Source: Bdellovibrionales bacterium
GTDB taxonomy: Bacteria > Bdellovibrionota > UBA1018 > CAIMNF01
Assembly: GCA_947502835.1 (NCBI GenBank)
Contig: CANNBJ010000007.1
Location: forward strand, 35,230 to 99,229
DNA length: 64,000 bases
Direction: 5' to 3'
Under the pieces are notes generated by a model. That model saw nothing but the letters and a program-made list of their open reading frames with translations, ran no database searches and was not told the DNA's origin. Both the position numbers and the translations under genes were made by a program. Shown here in pieces: positions 1-8,122 of this stretch (positions are counted from its first letter, which is position 1; each line of letters starts with the position of its first letter).

Positions 1-914
1 GAGAATCGAGTGGCGCCCAAGGCTCGAAGCGTCCCGATCTCGCGACGACGTTCCGCGATCGCGACCGAGATCGAGTTCATGACCAGGAAGAGTCCCACCA
101 AGAGAGCAAGAGAACTGAAAAAGGTGAGGATGATCTGGTAGGAATCGAGCAGCTTGTCCATCTGCTGGTTTTGGGATTCGGGACGTTCCACCGAGTATCC
201 AGGACCCAGCTTTTTCCGGAGAAGGTCCTGCAGGTCCCCAACATCCGAATTCGGCTCGGGCACAATGTCGACCCGATCCAGCTTGTTTTCCTTGCCGAAG
301 TTCACCCGCGCCCCGTCGATGTCCATGATGGCGAGAGTGCCACCGTAGGCACGTGCCGCACCCTCGGGCTCAAGGAGTCCCCGCACCGTGAAGGTCTTCA
401 CTCCGAGTGCAGTGGAAAGCTCGATTTTCGACTCAAGGCCGAGCCCCCGTTTCTCTGCGAGGGCCTTTGTCAGGATGATGCTGTCAGGCTGATTGAGAAA
501 GGTGAGGGGGTCATCAATGATTCTTTGGTCGGTGGCCTTGTAGGTTCGAACGGATGTTTCCTGCAAGAGATCCGCTCCCATAATCTGGAGTCCGTCGGCA
601 GACTCGGTCGCACCCGCAAAAAATGCGCGGGCTTCGATCAGCGGAACCGCACTCTTCACACCGGGGGTGGTGCGGATTTCCTCAAGCCTCGATTCCGGAA
701 ACCCTGCAACGCCGGCGGAGACACTGAGACGCGCTTTTCCGGATACAGCCTCGATGCTTTCTTTCATCGAGTTCCGTGTGGAGTGGTTGATGATCGAGAT
801 CGCAACGTACAGCGAAATCCCGAAGGCTACGCCGAGCGTGGTCAGGATGGCGCGCGAGGGTCGGGCCGAGAGATGACGAAGTCCGATGTAGCGGAAAAGG
901 TTAAAGAGTCTCAT
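1..914 (-). CDS. ABC transporter permease, FtsX/MacB-like (C-terminus runs off the window)
   Basis: Manual minus-strand translation from ATG at 914: [53 protein letters not shown]...; ends ...LALLVGLFLVMNSISVAIAERRREIGTLRALGATR (FtsX signature). Overlaps the downstream-encoded ATPase gene. Confidence 0.85.
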   Translation of the reverse strand, partial: MRLFNLFRYIGLRHLSARPSRAILTTLGVAFGISLYVAISIINHSTRNSMKESIEAVSGKARLSVSAGVAGFPESRLEEIRTTPGVKSAVPLIEARAFFAGATESADGLQIMGADLLQETSVRTYKATDQRIIDDPLTFLNQPDSIILTKALAEKRGLGLESKIELSTALGVKTFTVRGLLEPEGAARAYGGTLAIMDIDGARVNFGKENKLDRVDIVPEPNSDVGDLQDLLRKKLGPGYSVERPESQNQQMDKLLDSYQIILTFFSSLALLVGLFLVMNSISVAIAERRREIGTLRALGATRF

Positions 915-1581
915 CCGACTCCAGAACCCCGTCCCGGAGTTTCAGAAGGCGGTTGCCGTAGGATGCGGCCTTCGGATCGTGGGTCACCATGACAATGGTC
1001 TTGCCTGTGGTTTTCGACATGTCCCGAAGGAGCGAGAGAATCGATTCGCCCGTCTTGGTATCGAGGTTCCCGGTAGGCTCATCCGCCAGAATCAGGAGTG
1101 GATCACTGATCAGGGCGCGCGCGATCGCCACTCGTTGCATCTCACCACCTGAGAGTTGATCGGGCTTGTGATTCATCCGGTGGGAGAGTCCCATCATGGA
1201 AAGGAGTTCTTTTCCTTTGGGTTCGATTTTTTTCAGCGATTCGTTTCCAAGCAAGCGTGGAAGGCAGACGTTTTCAAGAGCGCTCAAGGTGGGGAGCAGA
1301 TTGAAAAACTGAAAAATAAACCCGAGCTTTTGCCGCCGGAACAAGGAGAGCTCCGAGTCATTCATCCGGGCGATGTTCTCGCCCCGCAGAATCACATCCC
1401 CCTTGCTGGCGCGATCAAGCCCTCCCATCAGGTGCAGGAGCGTGCTTTTTCCGGAACCACTCGGACCCATGATGGACACGAATTGCCCGTCCGGGATCTC
1501 GACGCTGATTCCTCGCAGGGCGTGTACGGTTTCCTCTCCGCGAGTATAGGATTTTTCAAGGGATTTGACCTCTAGAAGCAT
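901..1581 (-). CDS. ABC transporter ATP-binding protein, LolD/MacB-like
   Basis: Walker [10 protein letters not shown], signature [15 protein letters not shown], Walker [13 protein letters not shown]; adjacent FtsX-type permease. Confidence 0.93.
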   Translation of the reverse strand: MLLEVKSLEKSYTRGEETVHALRGISVEIPDGQFVSIMGPSGSGKSTLLHLMGGLDRASKGDVILRGENIARMNDSELSLFRRQKLGFIFQFFNLLPTLSALENVCLPRLLGNESLKKIEPKGKELLSMMGLSHRMNHKPDQLSGGEMQRVAIARALISDPLLILADEPTGNLDTKTGESILSLLRDMSKTTGKTIVMVTHDPKAASYGNRLLKLRDGVLESDETL

Positions 1582-1660
1582 GGCGAGAGTTTGCCATGTT
1601 TCCGGGATCGAGACAACACTCCAGATTGCAGTGGATTTCGGAGTTTTCGGGGATCCCGGG

Positions 1661-2413
1661 TCAGGCGGACTCGTGCGGAAAGCGGCAGATGAAGGTGGTG
1701 CCTGTTCCGAGGGTGCTCTCGACGGTCACCGAGCCGTCATGTCGTTGCATGACATGCTTCACGATGGAAAGCCCGAGTCCTGTTCCTCCGCTTTCGCGCG
1801 AACGCCCCTTGTCGAGCCGGTAAAAGCGCTCAAACAGCCGATCAAGGTATTTTTCAGCGATTCCCGGTCCATTGTCGATCACGCGGAGGAACACTGCTTC
1901 CCCGAGCTCATCCTGCTCAAGCGCCCAGCGAACGGTCACGGTCGAGCCGGTCGGGCAATATTTGATGGCATTGTCGACAAGATTTGTAATCACCTGCTCC
2001 ACGCGTTTCGGATCGGCGTACACATTGGGCGTGAGAATCTCGGTGAGGATCGTCGAGTGTTTGTTCTCTGCGTTGAGTTGGAGCGCATGAAGCGCGTGTT
2101 GGGTGATCTCATGGAGATCAAGAGTGGCCGGGTGGAGTTCATCGGCTCCGGACTCGATCGCGGAGAGATCGAGAAGGTCGTTGATCAGCGCGAGCAGCCG
2201 GTTTGAGTTCTTCAGAATGATCTTCAGGAATTCGGGATCTGCAGCGCGCCCCTCTTCCATGTCCTGAAGCAGTGTCTCGGCGTATCCCTTGATGCTCGTG
2301 AGCGGGGTGCGAAGCTCGTGGGAGACGTTCGCCACGAACTCAATCCGCATTTTTTCAGCCTTCTTCAGGGCCGCAATGACATCGATGTTGTCGGTATTGC
2401 CGAGATTTCCCAT
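1661..2413 (-). CDS. Sensor histidine kinase, PhoR-like, no transmembrane or sensory domain
   Basis: H-box FVANVSHELRTPLTSIKGYAETLL, N-box LVDNAIKYC, G-boxes DNGPGIAEKY and GGTGLGLSIVKHV; only 250 aa. Confidence 0.9.
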   Translation of the reverse strand: MGNLGNTDNIDVIAALKKAEKMRIEFVANVSHELRTPLTSIKGYAETLLQDMEEGRAADPEFLKIILKNSNRLLALINDLLDLSAIESGADELHPATLDLHEITQHALHALQLNAENKHSTILTEILTPNVYADPKRVEQVITNLVDNAIKYCPTGSTVTVRWALEQDELGEAVFLRVIDNGPGIAEKYLDRLFERFYRLDKGRSRESGGTGLGLSIVKHVMQRHDGSVTVESTLGTGTTFICRFPHESA

Positions 2414-2418
2414 GAGCC

Positions 2419-3096
2419 TCAGATTCCCTTGAGGCGATAGCCGAATCCACGAACGGTTTCAATCCGGTCCGCGTGTTCGCCGAGTTTTTTTCGAAGTCCG
2501 AGAACGGTTGTGTCGATGGTGCGATCCACGACCGCAACGCCCGGCCCCTGGATCAGGGCGATCAGATCCCCGCGTTCAAAGGTGGTGTCCGGTTTTTTGA
2601 TCAGGGTCGAGAGAAGTTTGAATTCATTCGGGGTCAGCTGCAGTTCACGCTTGTCGAGGAAGATCTTCTTCGATGCCTCATTCAGCTCGAAGGGGCCTGC
2701 TTTTGAGTTTGGAAGAGCTTCGGGCTGTGCACGGCGAAGGAGTGCCCTGACCCGGGCCACGAATTCGCGGATCTCGAAGGGCTTGGTAAGATAGTCGTCG
2801 GCGCCGATCTCAAGGCCAAGAACCTTGTCCATGGTGTCCGCGCGTGCGGTCAGGATCATCACGGGCACATTCGAGCGGTGTTCGGTGCGGATTCGTTTGC
2901 ACACATCAAGTCCCGACATTTTCGGGAGCATCCAATCGATGATGAGAAGATCGAAGTTTCCCTCGGGAAAGCCCTCGAGAGCATGATCGGCAGACTCGTA
3001 GGCGACGACCTCGTAGCCCTCGCGCTTCAGATGCAGGACAAGGAGCTCCCGTACGTCGACTTCGTCTTCCAGAACCATTACGCGCGCCATAGGCAC
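2419..3096 (-). CDS. OmpR/PhoB-family response regulator
   Basis: Receiver domain (LEDEVDVRELL, LIIDWMLPKMSG, TAR, TKPF) plus winged-helix output (LTPNEFKLLSTL...RTIDTTVLGLRKKLG...IETVRGFGYRL). Confidence 0.92.
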   Translation of the reverse strand: MPMARVMVLEDEVDVRELLVLHLKREGYEVVAYESADHALEGFPEGNFDLLIIDWMLPKMSGLDVCKRIRTEHRSNVPVMILTARADTMDKVLGLEIGADDYLTKPFEIREFVARVRALLRRAQPEALPNSKAGPFELNEASKKIFLDKRELQLTPNEFKLLSTLIKKPDTTFERGDLIALIQGPGVAVVDRTIDTTVLGLRKKLGEHADRIETVRGFGYRLKGI

Positions 3097-3106
3097 CTTA
3101 TATCAC

Positions 3107-3571
3107 CTAATCGGTTTCCCAGCGACTTTCCGTGCACGTCACGGGCCGGTCCTTGATGGAAGAGGACTTCAGGGTGAGCAACCCCTTGAAACGGGTCATT
3201 TTGTAGACCATGGGTTCGGTAGTATCGTAGAGAACCTCGTACTCTTTTTGTTCAGGATCAAGCACCAACCGGATCTCCGGCTCGCGGGCACCTTTCGGGG
3301 TGACAATCAGGGGAGTTTTCTTTGTGGGATAAAACTGGAATCGATGGAGGGACTTTTTTCGTTGAGCCTCGGGGAAAATCTTTTTGATGTCCTTCACCAC
3401 CGATGTGGCAACGCGCTCCTCGTCCTTGCCGTCCGATAGATCGGCGGTCATTTTCACAGTGTTTTCTTCGTTTGTGCAGATGATGAAGTTGCCGTGATAC
3501 GGAGCGGGTTTTGCGAAAGATGCGCCGGAAAGGGACGGGATCAGGGCCAGTGTGAGGGTGAGGAGTTTCAT
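3107..3571 (-). CDS. Hypothetical exported protein
   Basis: Start set at MKLLTLTLALIPSLSGASFA (signal peptide-like); the longer ORF upstream runs into a repeat element. Confidence 0.6.
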   Translation of the reverse strand: MKLLTLTLALIPSLSGASFAKPAPYHGNFIICTNEENTVKMTADLSDGKDEERVATSVVKDIKKIFPEAQRKKSLHRFQFYPTKKTPLIVTPKGAREPEIRLVLDPEQKEYEVLYDTTEPMVYKMTRFKGLLTLKSSSIKDRPVTCTESRWETD

Positions 3572-3629
3572 GGCGAGGGGGAGGGTAGCACAAAAGTTGA
3601 CAAAAATACACAAGATTCTGAAATCCCCA

Positions 3630-3821
3630 AACTGCCCCCGAAGATTGCACCTGAGGACACGCAAAAAGCGGAAAAGACTCTTGGATTCATATGGTTTTAT
3701 GAATCGGGGTGTGGGGGCGGCGGCAGTGGTTTCACGCGACCGGTTCTTTGAAAAAGAAACAACAAATTCAATTGTTTCCAGGTTCTTTGACACTCGTCAG
3801 GTGCAATCTTCGGGAGCAGTT
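3630..3821. repeat. ~192 bp MITE-like element with 25 bp terminal inverted repeats
   Basis: Left end AACTGCCCCCGAAGATTGCACCTGA; reverse complement of right end AACTGCTCCCGAAGATTGCACCTGA (24/25 match). Confidence 0.7.
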
Positions 3822-3916
3822 CTTGATCGACCACTCCCATCCCTTTATCTGCTTATCTGCGAAATTTGTGGAACCCTACCCTGAAATGGGGAATCCTAAG
3901 AAAGAGGAGATTTGGG

Positions 3917-4681
3917 ATGAGTAAAGCGTATCAACCCTTGGTGAGTATCTTTGTCGGGCTTTTTTGGTTTTCCGCCCCTGCTTGGTCGACACCTTGTTTT
4001 TCAGAAAGTTTTGGCGATTACAAAGTCGAGTTTGATGGCTCTGGAGTGCCTGTTTTGTACCAAAAGGTCAGTGGAAAATATGAAAAGGCACCAACGGGTA
4101 AACTGAATACCAATCGCGAGGTGAAGGACGGGCGAACGACAAGCAGTTACTCCTTCACGGACGCGCAAGGCCTCAATCACGCTTATACGGTGATTGATAA
4201 AATAGAAATGGTGACCAAGAGACCCGACACGAAAACGGAAGGAGTCCATGTCAAGTATGGCGAACTCGGGACTAATGCAGTTCGTTATTACCTCGACCCG
4301 TCGAGCAAAAAGTGCACGATTTACAGGCAATTCGAAACTTCCTTGAAAACAGTGACCTACGATCGCGAGTTCTGCCTCGACATGAAAGGACTCTCGAAGG
4401 AATTCGAGAAGTGCAAGGGGATCGGTGAAAAGATCCTGAAAGCCGTGGAAAGTGCAAACCAACGCATCAAGGAGGATCATAAAGATCCCAAGGATCCCTC
4501 GAAAAGTTTGAATTATGTTTTGGACTATGTCGTGAATCCCGAGGACAAGGGTTCCGCGGATCACCTGGTTGATCTGGTTATGAAGGCTGGATCGGTCTGC
4601 CAGAAAGCGCCGACTGAGGTGGATTCAACTTCCGGATCCGCCGGAGGAACGGTTCCGAACAGTGCGAGCTTAGGACTTTAA
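3917..4681 (+). CDS. Hypothetical secreted protein, tandem paralogue 1
   Basis: Signal peptide-like N-terminus MSKAYQPLVSIFVGLFWFSAPAWS; similar to the next gene. Confidence 0.65.
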   Translation: MSKAYQPLVSIFVGLFWFSAPAWSTPCFSESFGDYKVEFDGSGVPVLYQKVSGKYEKAPTGKLNTNREVKDGRTTSSYSFTDAQGLNHAYTVIDKIEMVTKRPDTKTEGVHVKYGELGTNAVRYYLDPSSKKCTIYRQFETSLKTVTYDREFCLDMKGLSKEFEKCKGIGEKILKAVESANQRIKEDHKDPKDPSKSLNYVLDYVVNPEDKGSADHLVDLVMKAGSVCQKAPTEVDSTSGSAGGTVPNSASLGL

Positions 4682-4695
4682 TGGAGAGTGAAACG

Positions 4696-5664
4696 ATGAA
4701 AGCGATCAGAATTTTTGGCTTCTTCCTTTTAATTATGCAGGCAAGTGCAACGAACGCAGCACCAACGCTCAAGCCAATCAGGCGTTGCGTGGATTTTTAT
4801 TGCGATCCTACTACTGGAAAAATGAACCATTCAGCACCTGTTTGTATTTCTTCAACCGGCGGTTACATCCAACATGGATGTGTAAAAGATCCTTATAACA
4901 AGAAGTTTGAGTACGTTGGGTGGCGGGTAAGTCCAATGGTTGTTGTAGACGCTGGGTATAACCCTTTGGACGTTTACAAGCGACCAAAAGCAACAGGAAA
5001 AGCCGATCCTAAATCAAACAATGCCAATACTCCGCCCGCACCTTGCTATGCGGATGAGCATCAGGATTTCTTGGTTGAGTTTGATTCGAGTGGAAAGCCC
5101 AAGCTCAAGATCAAGGTGGGTGGAAGCAAGCCCGGATCCTTCAAGTGGGTCGAGGAAAAAAAGGGAATGAATTCCAGCCTCCGGTCGATCGAGGGCACCG
5201 GGCAAACAGAGACCGTGTACAGCCACGGTGGAGCCGAATACACCGTGGTTGCTCCGATTCCATCGAGTTACTCAAAAGAGGGAATCCGGATCCAAGATGG
5301 TAAGAAAAAGGAAGTTCTCTTGTACAATGACAAGAATGGCTGCCATGTTGGACGGGAGTACGATACAGAAACCAAGTTGGTGAAATGGGATCTTGATTAC
5401 TGTAAGAAGGTCAAAAAGCTGAGTAATACCGCCAAGGAGTGTGCAGACCTTGGTGGCAAGATCTCCGAGCTTGTGAATCGGATCAATGAGAACATCAAAA
5501 ATGATGCGAAGGAAGTGAACTATCATCTCGATATTGATCTCGATGGAATTTCAGCCGGTAAAAATGGTTTTGAGGGATTGATGAAGTCGGGGGCAATGTG
5601 CAACGCCCATCCTGAACGGGATGTAGAGGATGCGGCAGTTGCAAATCCGAACACGGGGCTCTGA
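4696..5664 (+). CDS. Hypothetical secreted protein, tandem paralogue 2
   Basis: Signal peptide-like MKAIRIFGFFLLIMQASATNA; CYADEHQDFLVEFDSSGKP vs CFSESFGDYKVEFDGSGVP in gene 1; shared C-terminal pattern ending MKSGAMC / MKAGSVC. Confidence 0.65.
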   Translation: MKAIRIFGFFLLIMQASATNAAPTLKPIRRCVDFYCDPTTGKMNHSAPVCISSTGGYIQHGCVKDPYNKKFEYVGWRVSPMVVVDAGYNPLDVYKRPKATGKADPKSNNANTPPAPCYADEHQDFLVEFDSSGKPKLKIKVGGSKPGSFKWVEEKKGMNSSLRSIEGTGQTETVYSHGGAEYTVVAPIPSSYSKEGIRIQDGKKKEVLLYNDKNGCHVGREYDTETKLVKWDLDYCKKVKKLSNTAKECADLGGKISELVNRINENIKNDAKEVNYHLDIDLDGISAGKNGFEGLMKSGAMCNAHPERDVEDAAVANPNTGL

Positions 5665-5719
5665 TTTTCTATTGGAATGGCTGTGAAACTCGAGGGCAGG
5701 GAGCCGGGACGGAAAAAAA

Positions 5720-5796
5720 TGGAGCCGATGAGCGGACTCGAACCGTCGACCTACGCTTTACGAAAGCGTTGCTCTACCAACTGAGCTACATCGGCT
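5720..5796 (-). tRNA. tRNA-Thr (anticodon CGT)
   Basis: Reverse complement AGCCGATGTAGCTCAGTTGGTAGAGCAACGCTTTCGTAAAGCGTAGGTCGACGGTTCGAGTCCGCTCATCGGCTCCA; anticodon stem ACGCT/AGCGT, loop TTCGTAA, encoded CCA. Confidence 0.95.
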
Positions 5797-5867
5797 CATA
5801 ACTCTGGGCGATCGCCAGAGACTGCTTTAAAACCCTACCGATTCCTTGCTCTTACGTCAATGGAGGG

Positions 5868-6575
5868 GTGACGCGACCTCTAAACGATGATAGGCACATC
5901 CCTGTGCGTCGAACTCCTGCTGAAATTCGGTTTCCCTCTGCCTTGAAGGGTGTTCGTCACCTAAAGAAGGTCGACCCTGTCTTGGGTCGGATCATCACTG
6001 AGGTTGGCTCTTTCAAGCTCACTCTCGACCCTACGGAGAGTGTTTATGAGTCGCTGGCCACTTCGATCATCTACCAGCAGCTTCATGGAAAGGCTGCGGC
6101 ATCGATTGCGAAGCGATTCCGCGAGCGCTTTTCCCGGCCCGTAAGCTTTCCTACTCCGAAGCGAGTAAACGAAGCCCGAATGCAGGACATGCGGACCACA
6201 GGGCTCTCCGAGTCAAAGTGCCTGGCCCTGAAGGATTTGGCGAACAAGGCTCTGCTCAAGGAAATCCCGAATCGGAAGATGGCGGAAAGCCTCACGGATG
6301 AGGAGTTGATTGAAGCCTTGACCGCGGTTCGGGGGATCGGACCTTGGACCGTTCAGATGATGATGATCTTTACCTTGGGCAGGCCGGATGTTTTGCCCAC
6401 CGGAGACTTCGGGGTCAGGCGCGGATTCTCGCTTCTCTACGGAAAGGGCGAGATGCCCACGCCGAAGGAACTCGAGGCTCACGGGGAAGTGTGGAGGCCG
6501 TTTCGGTCGATTGCTTCGTGGTACCTGTGGCGGGTGACAGATCTCAAACTGCCCCCGAAGACTCTAGGTGATTGA
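5868..6575 (+). CDS. DNA-3-methyladenine glycosylase II-like (AlkA/HhH-GPD)
   Basis: ATSIIYQQLHGKAAASIAKRF and HhH-GPD motif LTAVRGIGPWTVQMMMIFTLGRPDVLPTGDFGVRRG. Confidence 0.88.
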   Translation: MTRPLNDDRHIPVRRTPAEIRFPSALKGVRHLKKVDPVLGRIITEVGSFKLTLDPTESVYESLATSIIYQQLHGKAAASIAKRFRERFSRPVSFPTPKRVNEARMQDMRTTGLSESKCLALKDLANKALLKEIPNRKMAESLTDEELIEALTAVRGIGPWTVQMMMIFTLGRPDVLPTGDFGVRRGFSLLYGKGEMPTPKELEAHGEVWRPFRSIASWYLWRVTDLKLPPKTLGD

Positions 6576-6735
6576 CCGTAGATGTTGCGCAAGTGTCTGA
6601 AAAAATAAAGGTATTTGAATCGCTGCTGGTTCTCAGCGGGGCGGTCACAGGGGATTCAAAAACCAGTGGGAATGCGGAACGACCCCCATGCTTTGAGAGA
6701 GCCTGCTTTTCTCGACAACAATCTTCGGGGGCAGC
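6546..6735. repeat. Second ~190 bp MITE-like element
   Basis: Left AACTGCCCCCGAAGA, right TCTTCGGGGGCAGCT in inverted orientation; same span as the 3630-3821 copy; left end encodes the AlkA C-terminus (LKLPPKTLGD*). Confidence 0.55.
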
Positions 6736-6818
6736 TGGAGAGGGGCTCCACGAATCGCATTAAGCCCGACAATTCGAGAGGTTTTTCGATTTTTTCGGGG
6801 GATCCGGCAAGATCCCAC

Positions 6819-6848
6819 TTGACCAGAATGGGTCGATTCAACTATCTG
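6819..6848 (+). promoter_or_regulatory. Possible sigma70-like promoter upstream of rpsL
   Basis: TTGACC - 18 nt - TATCTG, ~55 nt upstream of the rpsL start. Confidence 0.35.
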
Positions 6849-6903
6849 TAGTCCTTCTACACACAGCGTGTATTCGATTTACTACGAAAGGAACCTGGTA
6901 GGA

Positions 6904-7299
6904 ATGCCTACAATCAACCAGCTCGTTCGCGCGGGCCGTAAAAAACAAATTTGGAAAACGAGCTCACCAGCTCTTGAGTCTTGTCCTCAAAAACGCGGTG
7001 TTTGCACCCGTGTTTACACCACGACTCCTAAGAAGCCGAACTCAGCACTTCGCAAAGTGTGCCGGGTCCGCCTCACCAATGGATTTGAAGTGACTTCATA
7101 CATTCCAGGTGTTGGACACAACCTTCAGGAGCACTCGATTGTTCTCATTCGTGGTGGCCGGGTGAAGGATCTTCCAGGCGTTCGTTACCACACGGTTCGT
7201 GGAACCCTCGATACCCAGGGTGTGGCAAACCGCAAGCAAAGCCGTTCCAAGTACGGCGCGAAGAAGCCCGCAGCAGGCGGCGCAGCTCCAGCGAAATAA
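6904..7299 (+). CDS. rpsL: 30S ribosomal protein S12
   Basis: [15 protein letters not shown]...[22 protein letters not shown]...[15 protein letters not shown]. Confidence 0.98.
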   Translation: MPTINQLVRAGRKKQIWKTSSPALESCPQKRGVCTRVYTTTPKKPNSALRKVCRVRLTNGFEVTSYIPGVGHNLQEHSIVLIRGGRVKDLPGVRYHTVRGTLDTQGVANRKQSRSKYGAKKPAAGGAAPAK

Positions 7300-7316
7300 T
7301 CAAAGGATAGAATCAA

Positions 7317-7787
7317 ATGGCACGTAAAAAGGTTGCAGCAAAACGCGAAATCAATCCGGATCCGATTTACAACGATCTGGTGGTGGCAAAATTCATTAAC
7401 GCGCTTCTTTATGATGGAAAGCGCGGAATTGCGGAGAAGATTTTCTACTCTGCCATGACCATCGTGACCGAGAAGACCTCGGATGATGGCATCAAGTCTT
7501 TCAAGAAATGCCTTGAGAACATCAAGCCTCTTCTCGAAGTAAAGTCTCGTCGTGTGGGTGGAGCGAACTATCAGGTTCCAGTCGAAGTGAAGCCTGCTCG
7601 TCGTCAGTCTCTGGCAACCCGTTGGTTGATCGAGTCCGCTCGTTCCCGTGGTGAGCAGACCATGGCGGAGCGTCTTGCGATGGAGATCATCGACGCGTCC
7701 AACCTCCGCGGTGGCGCAATCAAGAAGCGCGAAGACATGCACCGCATGGCTGAAGCCAACAAGGCTTTCGCTCACTATCGCTGGTAA
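7317..7787 (+). CDS. rpsG: 30S ribosomal protein S7
   Basis: [20 protein letters not shown]...[24 protein letters not shown]...[15 protein letters not shown]. Confidence 0.98.
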   Translation: MARKKVAAKREINPDPIYNDLVVAKFINALLYDGKRGIAEKIFYSAMTIVTEKTSDDGIKSFKKCLENIKPLLEVKSRRVGGANYQVPVEVKPARRQSLATRWLIESARSRGEQTMAERLAMEIIDASNLRGGAIKKREDMHRMAEANKAFAHYRW

Positions 7788-7809
7788 GATTCAAGAAATG
7801 ATTTCAAAG

Positions 7810-7841
7810 AGCCCGTTTGCCCCTGGCAGACGGGCTTTTTT
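7810..7841 (+). terminator. Intrinsic terminator after rpsG
   Basis: AGCCCGTTTGCCCCTGGCAGACGGGCT followed by a T-run. Confidence 0.85.
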
Positions 7842-7945
7842 GTTTTTAGCATGGCGGGCTACCGGATCAGCTGTCCTGCTTGCAGATCGCGCAAAAAGTC
7901 AGCAACAGGATGGCTTTCGAAGGGGCGTATGGGAGAGAATGGTGA

Positions 7946-8085
7946 GCTAAGCAGCCTTTGAATTGAAATGGGTTTGGCCGACTCTCGCGAGGCATGATTG
8001 ACGGCAGCGGGGCCGCAGGATGCGGCAAGGAGGGCAGACCCAATTCAATTCAAAGGCTTCCTTCTTTCTTCACTCCCCTTGGCCA
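7946..8085. repeat. Foldback repeat, copy A
   Basis: Arms gcctttgaattgaaatgggtttggc / gcagacccaattcaattcaaaggc around the 54 bp core CGACTCTCGCGAGGCATGATTGACGGCAGCGGGGCCGCAGGATGCGGCAAGGAG (7979-8032). Confidence 0.75.
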
Positions 8086-8087
8086 TG

Positions 8088-8118
8088 TCCATTCTTCGGG
8101 GGAAGTTTAAAAAATTTT
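8088..8118 (+). repeat. Short repeat TCCATTCTTCGGGGGAAGTTTAAAAAATTTT
   Basis: Directly repeated at 15783-15813 (CCATTCTTCGGGTGCAGTTTTAAAAAATTT); 3' part matches the MITE end TCTTCGGGGGCAGTT. Confidence 0.6.
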
Positions 8119-8122
8119 CGAC

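Noticed and set aside
945-975. gccgtaggatgcggcc resembling the foldback core
   Set aside because: Lies inside the ABC ATPase coding sequence with no flanking arms
171-992. 273-aa plus-strand ORF
   Set aside because: Antisense to the FtsX-like permease whose minus-strand translation is clearly real
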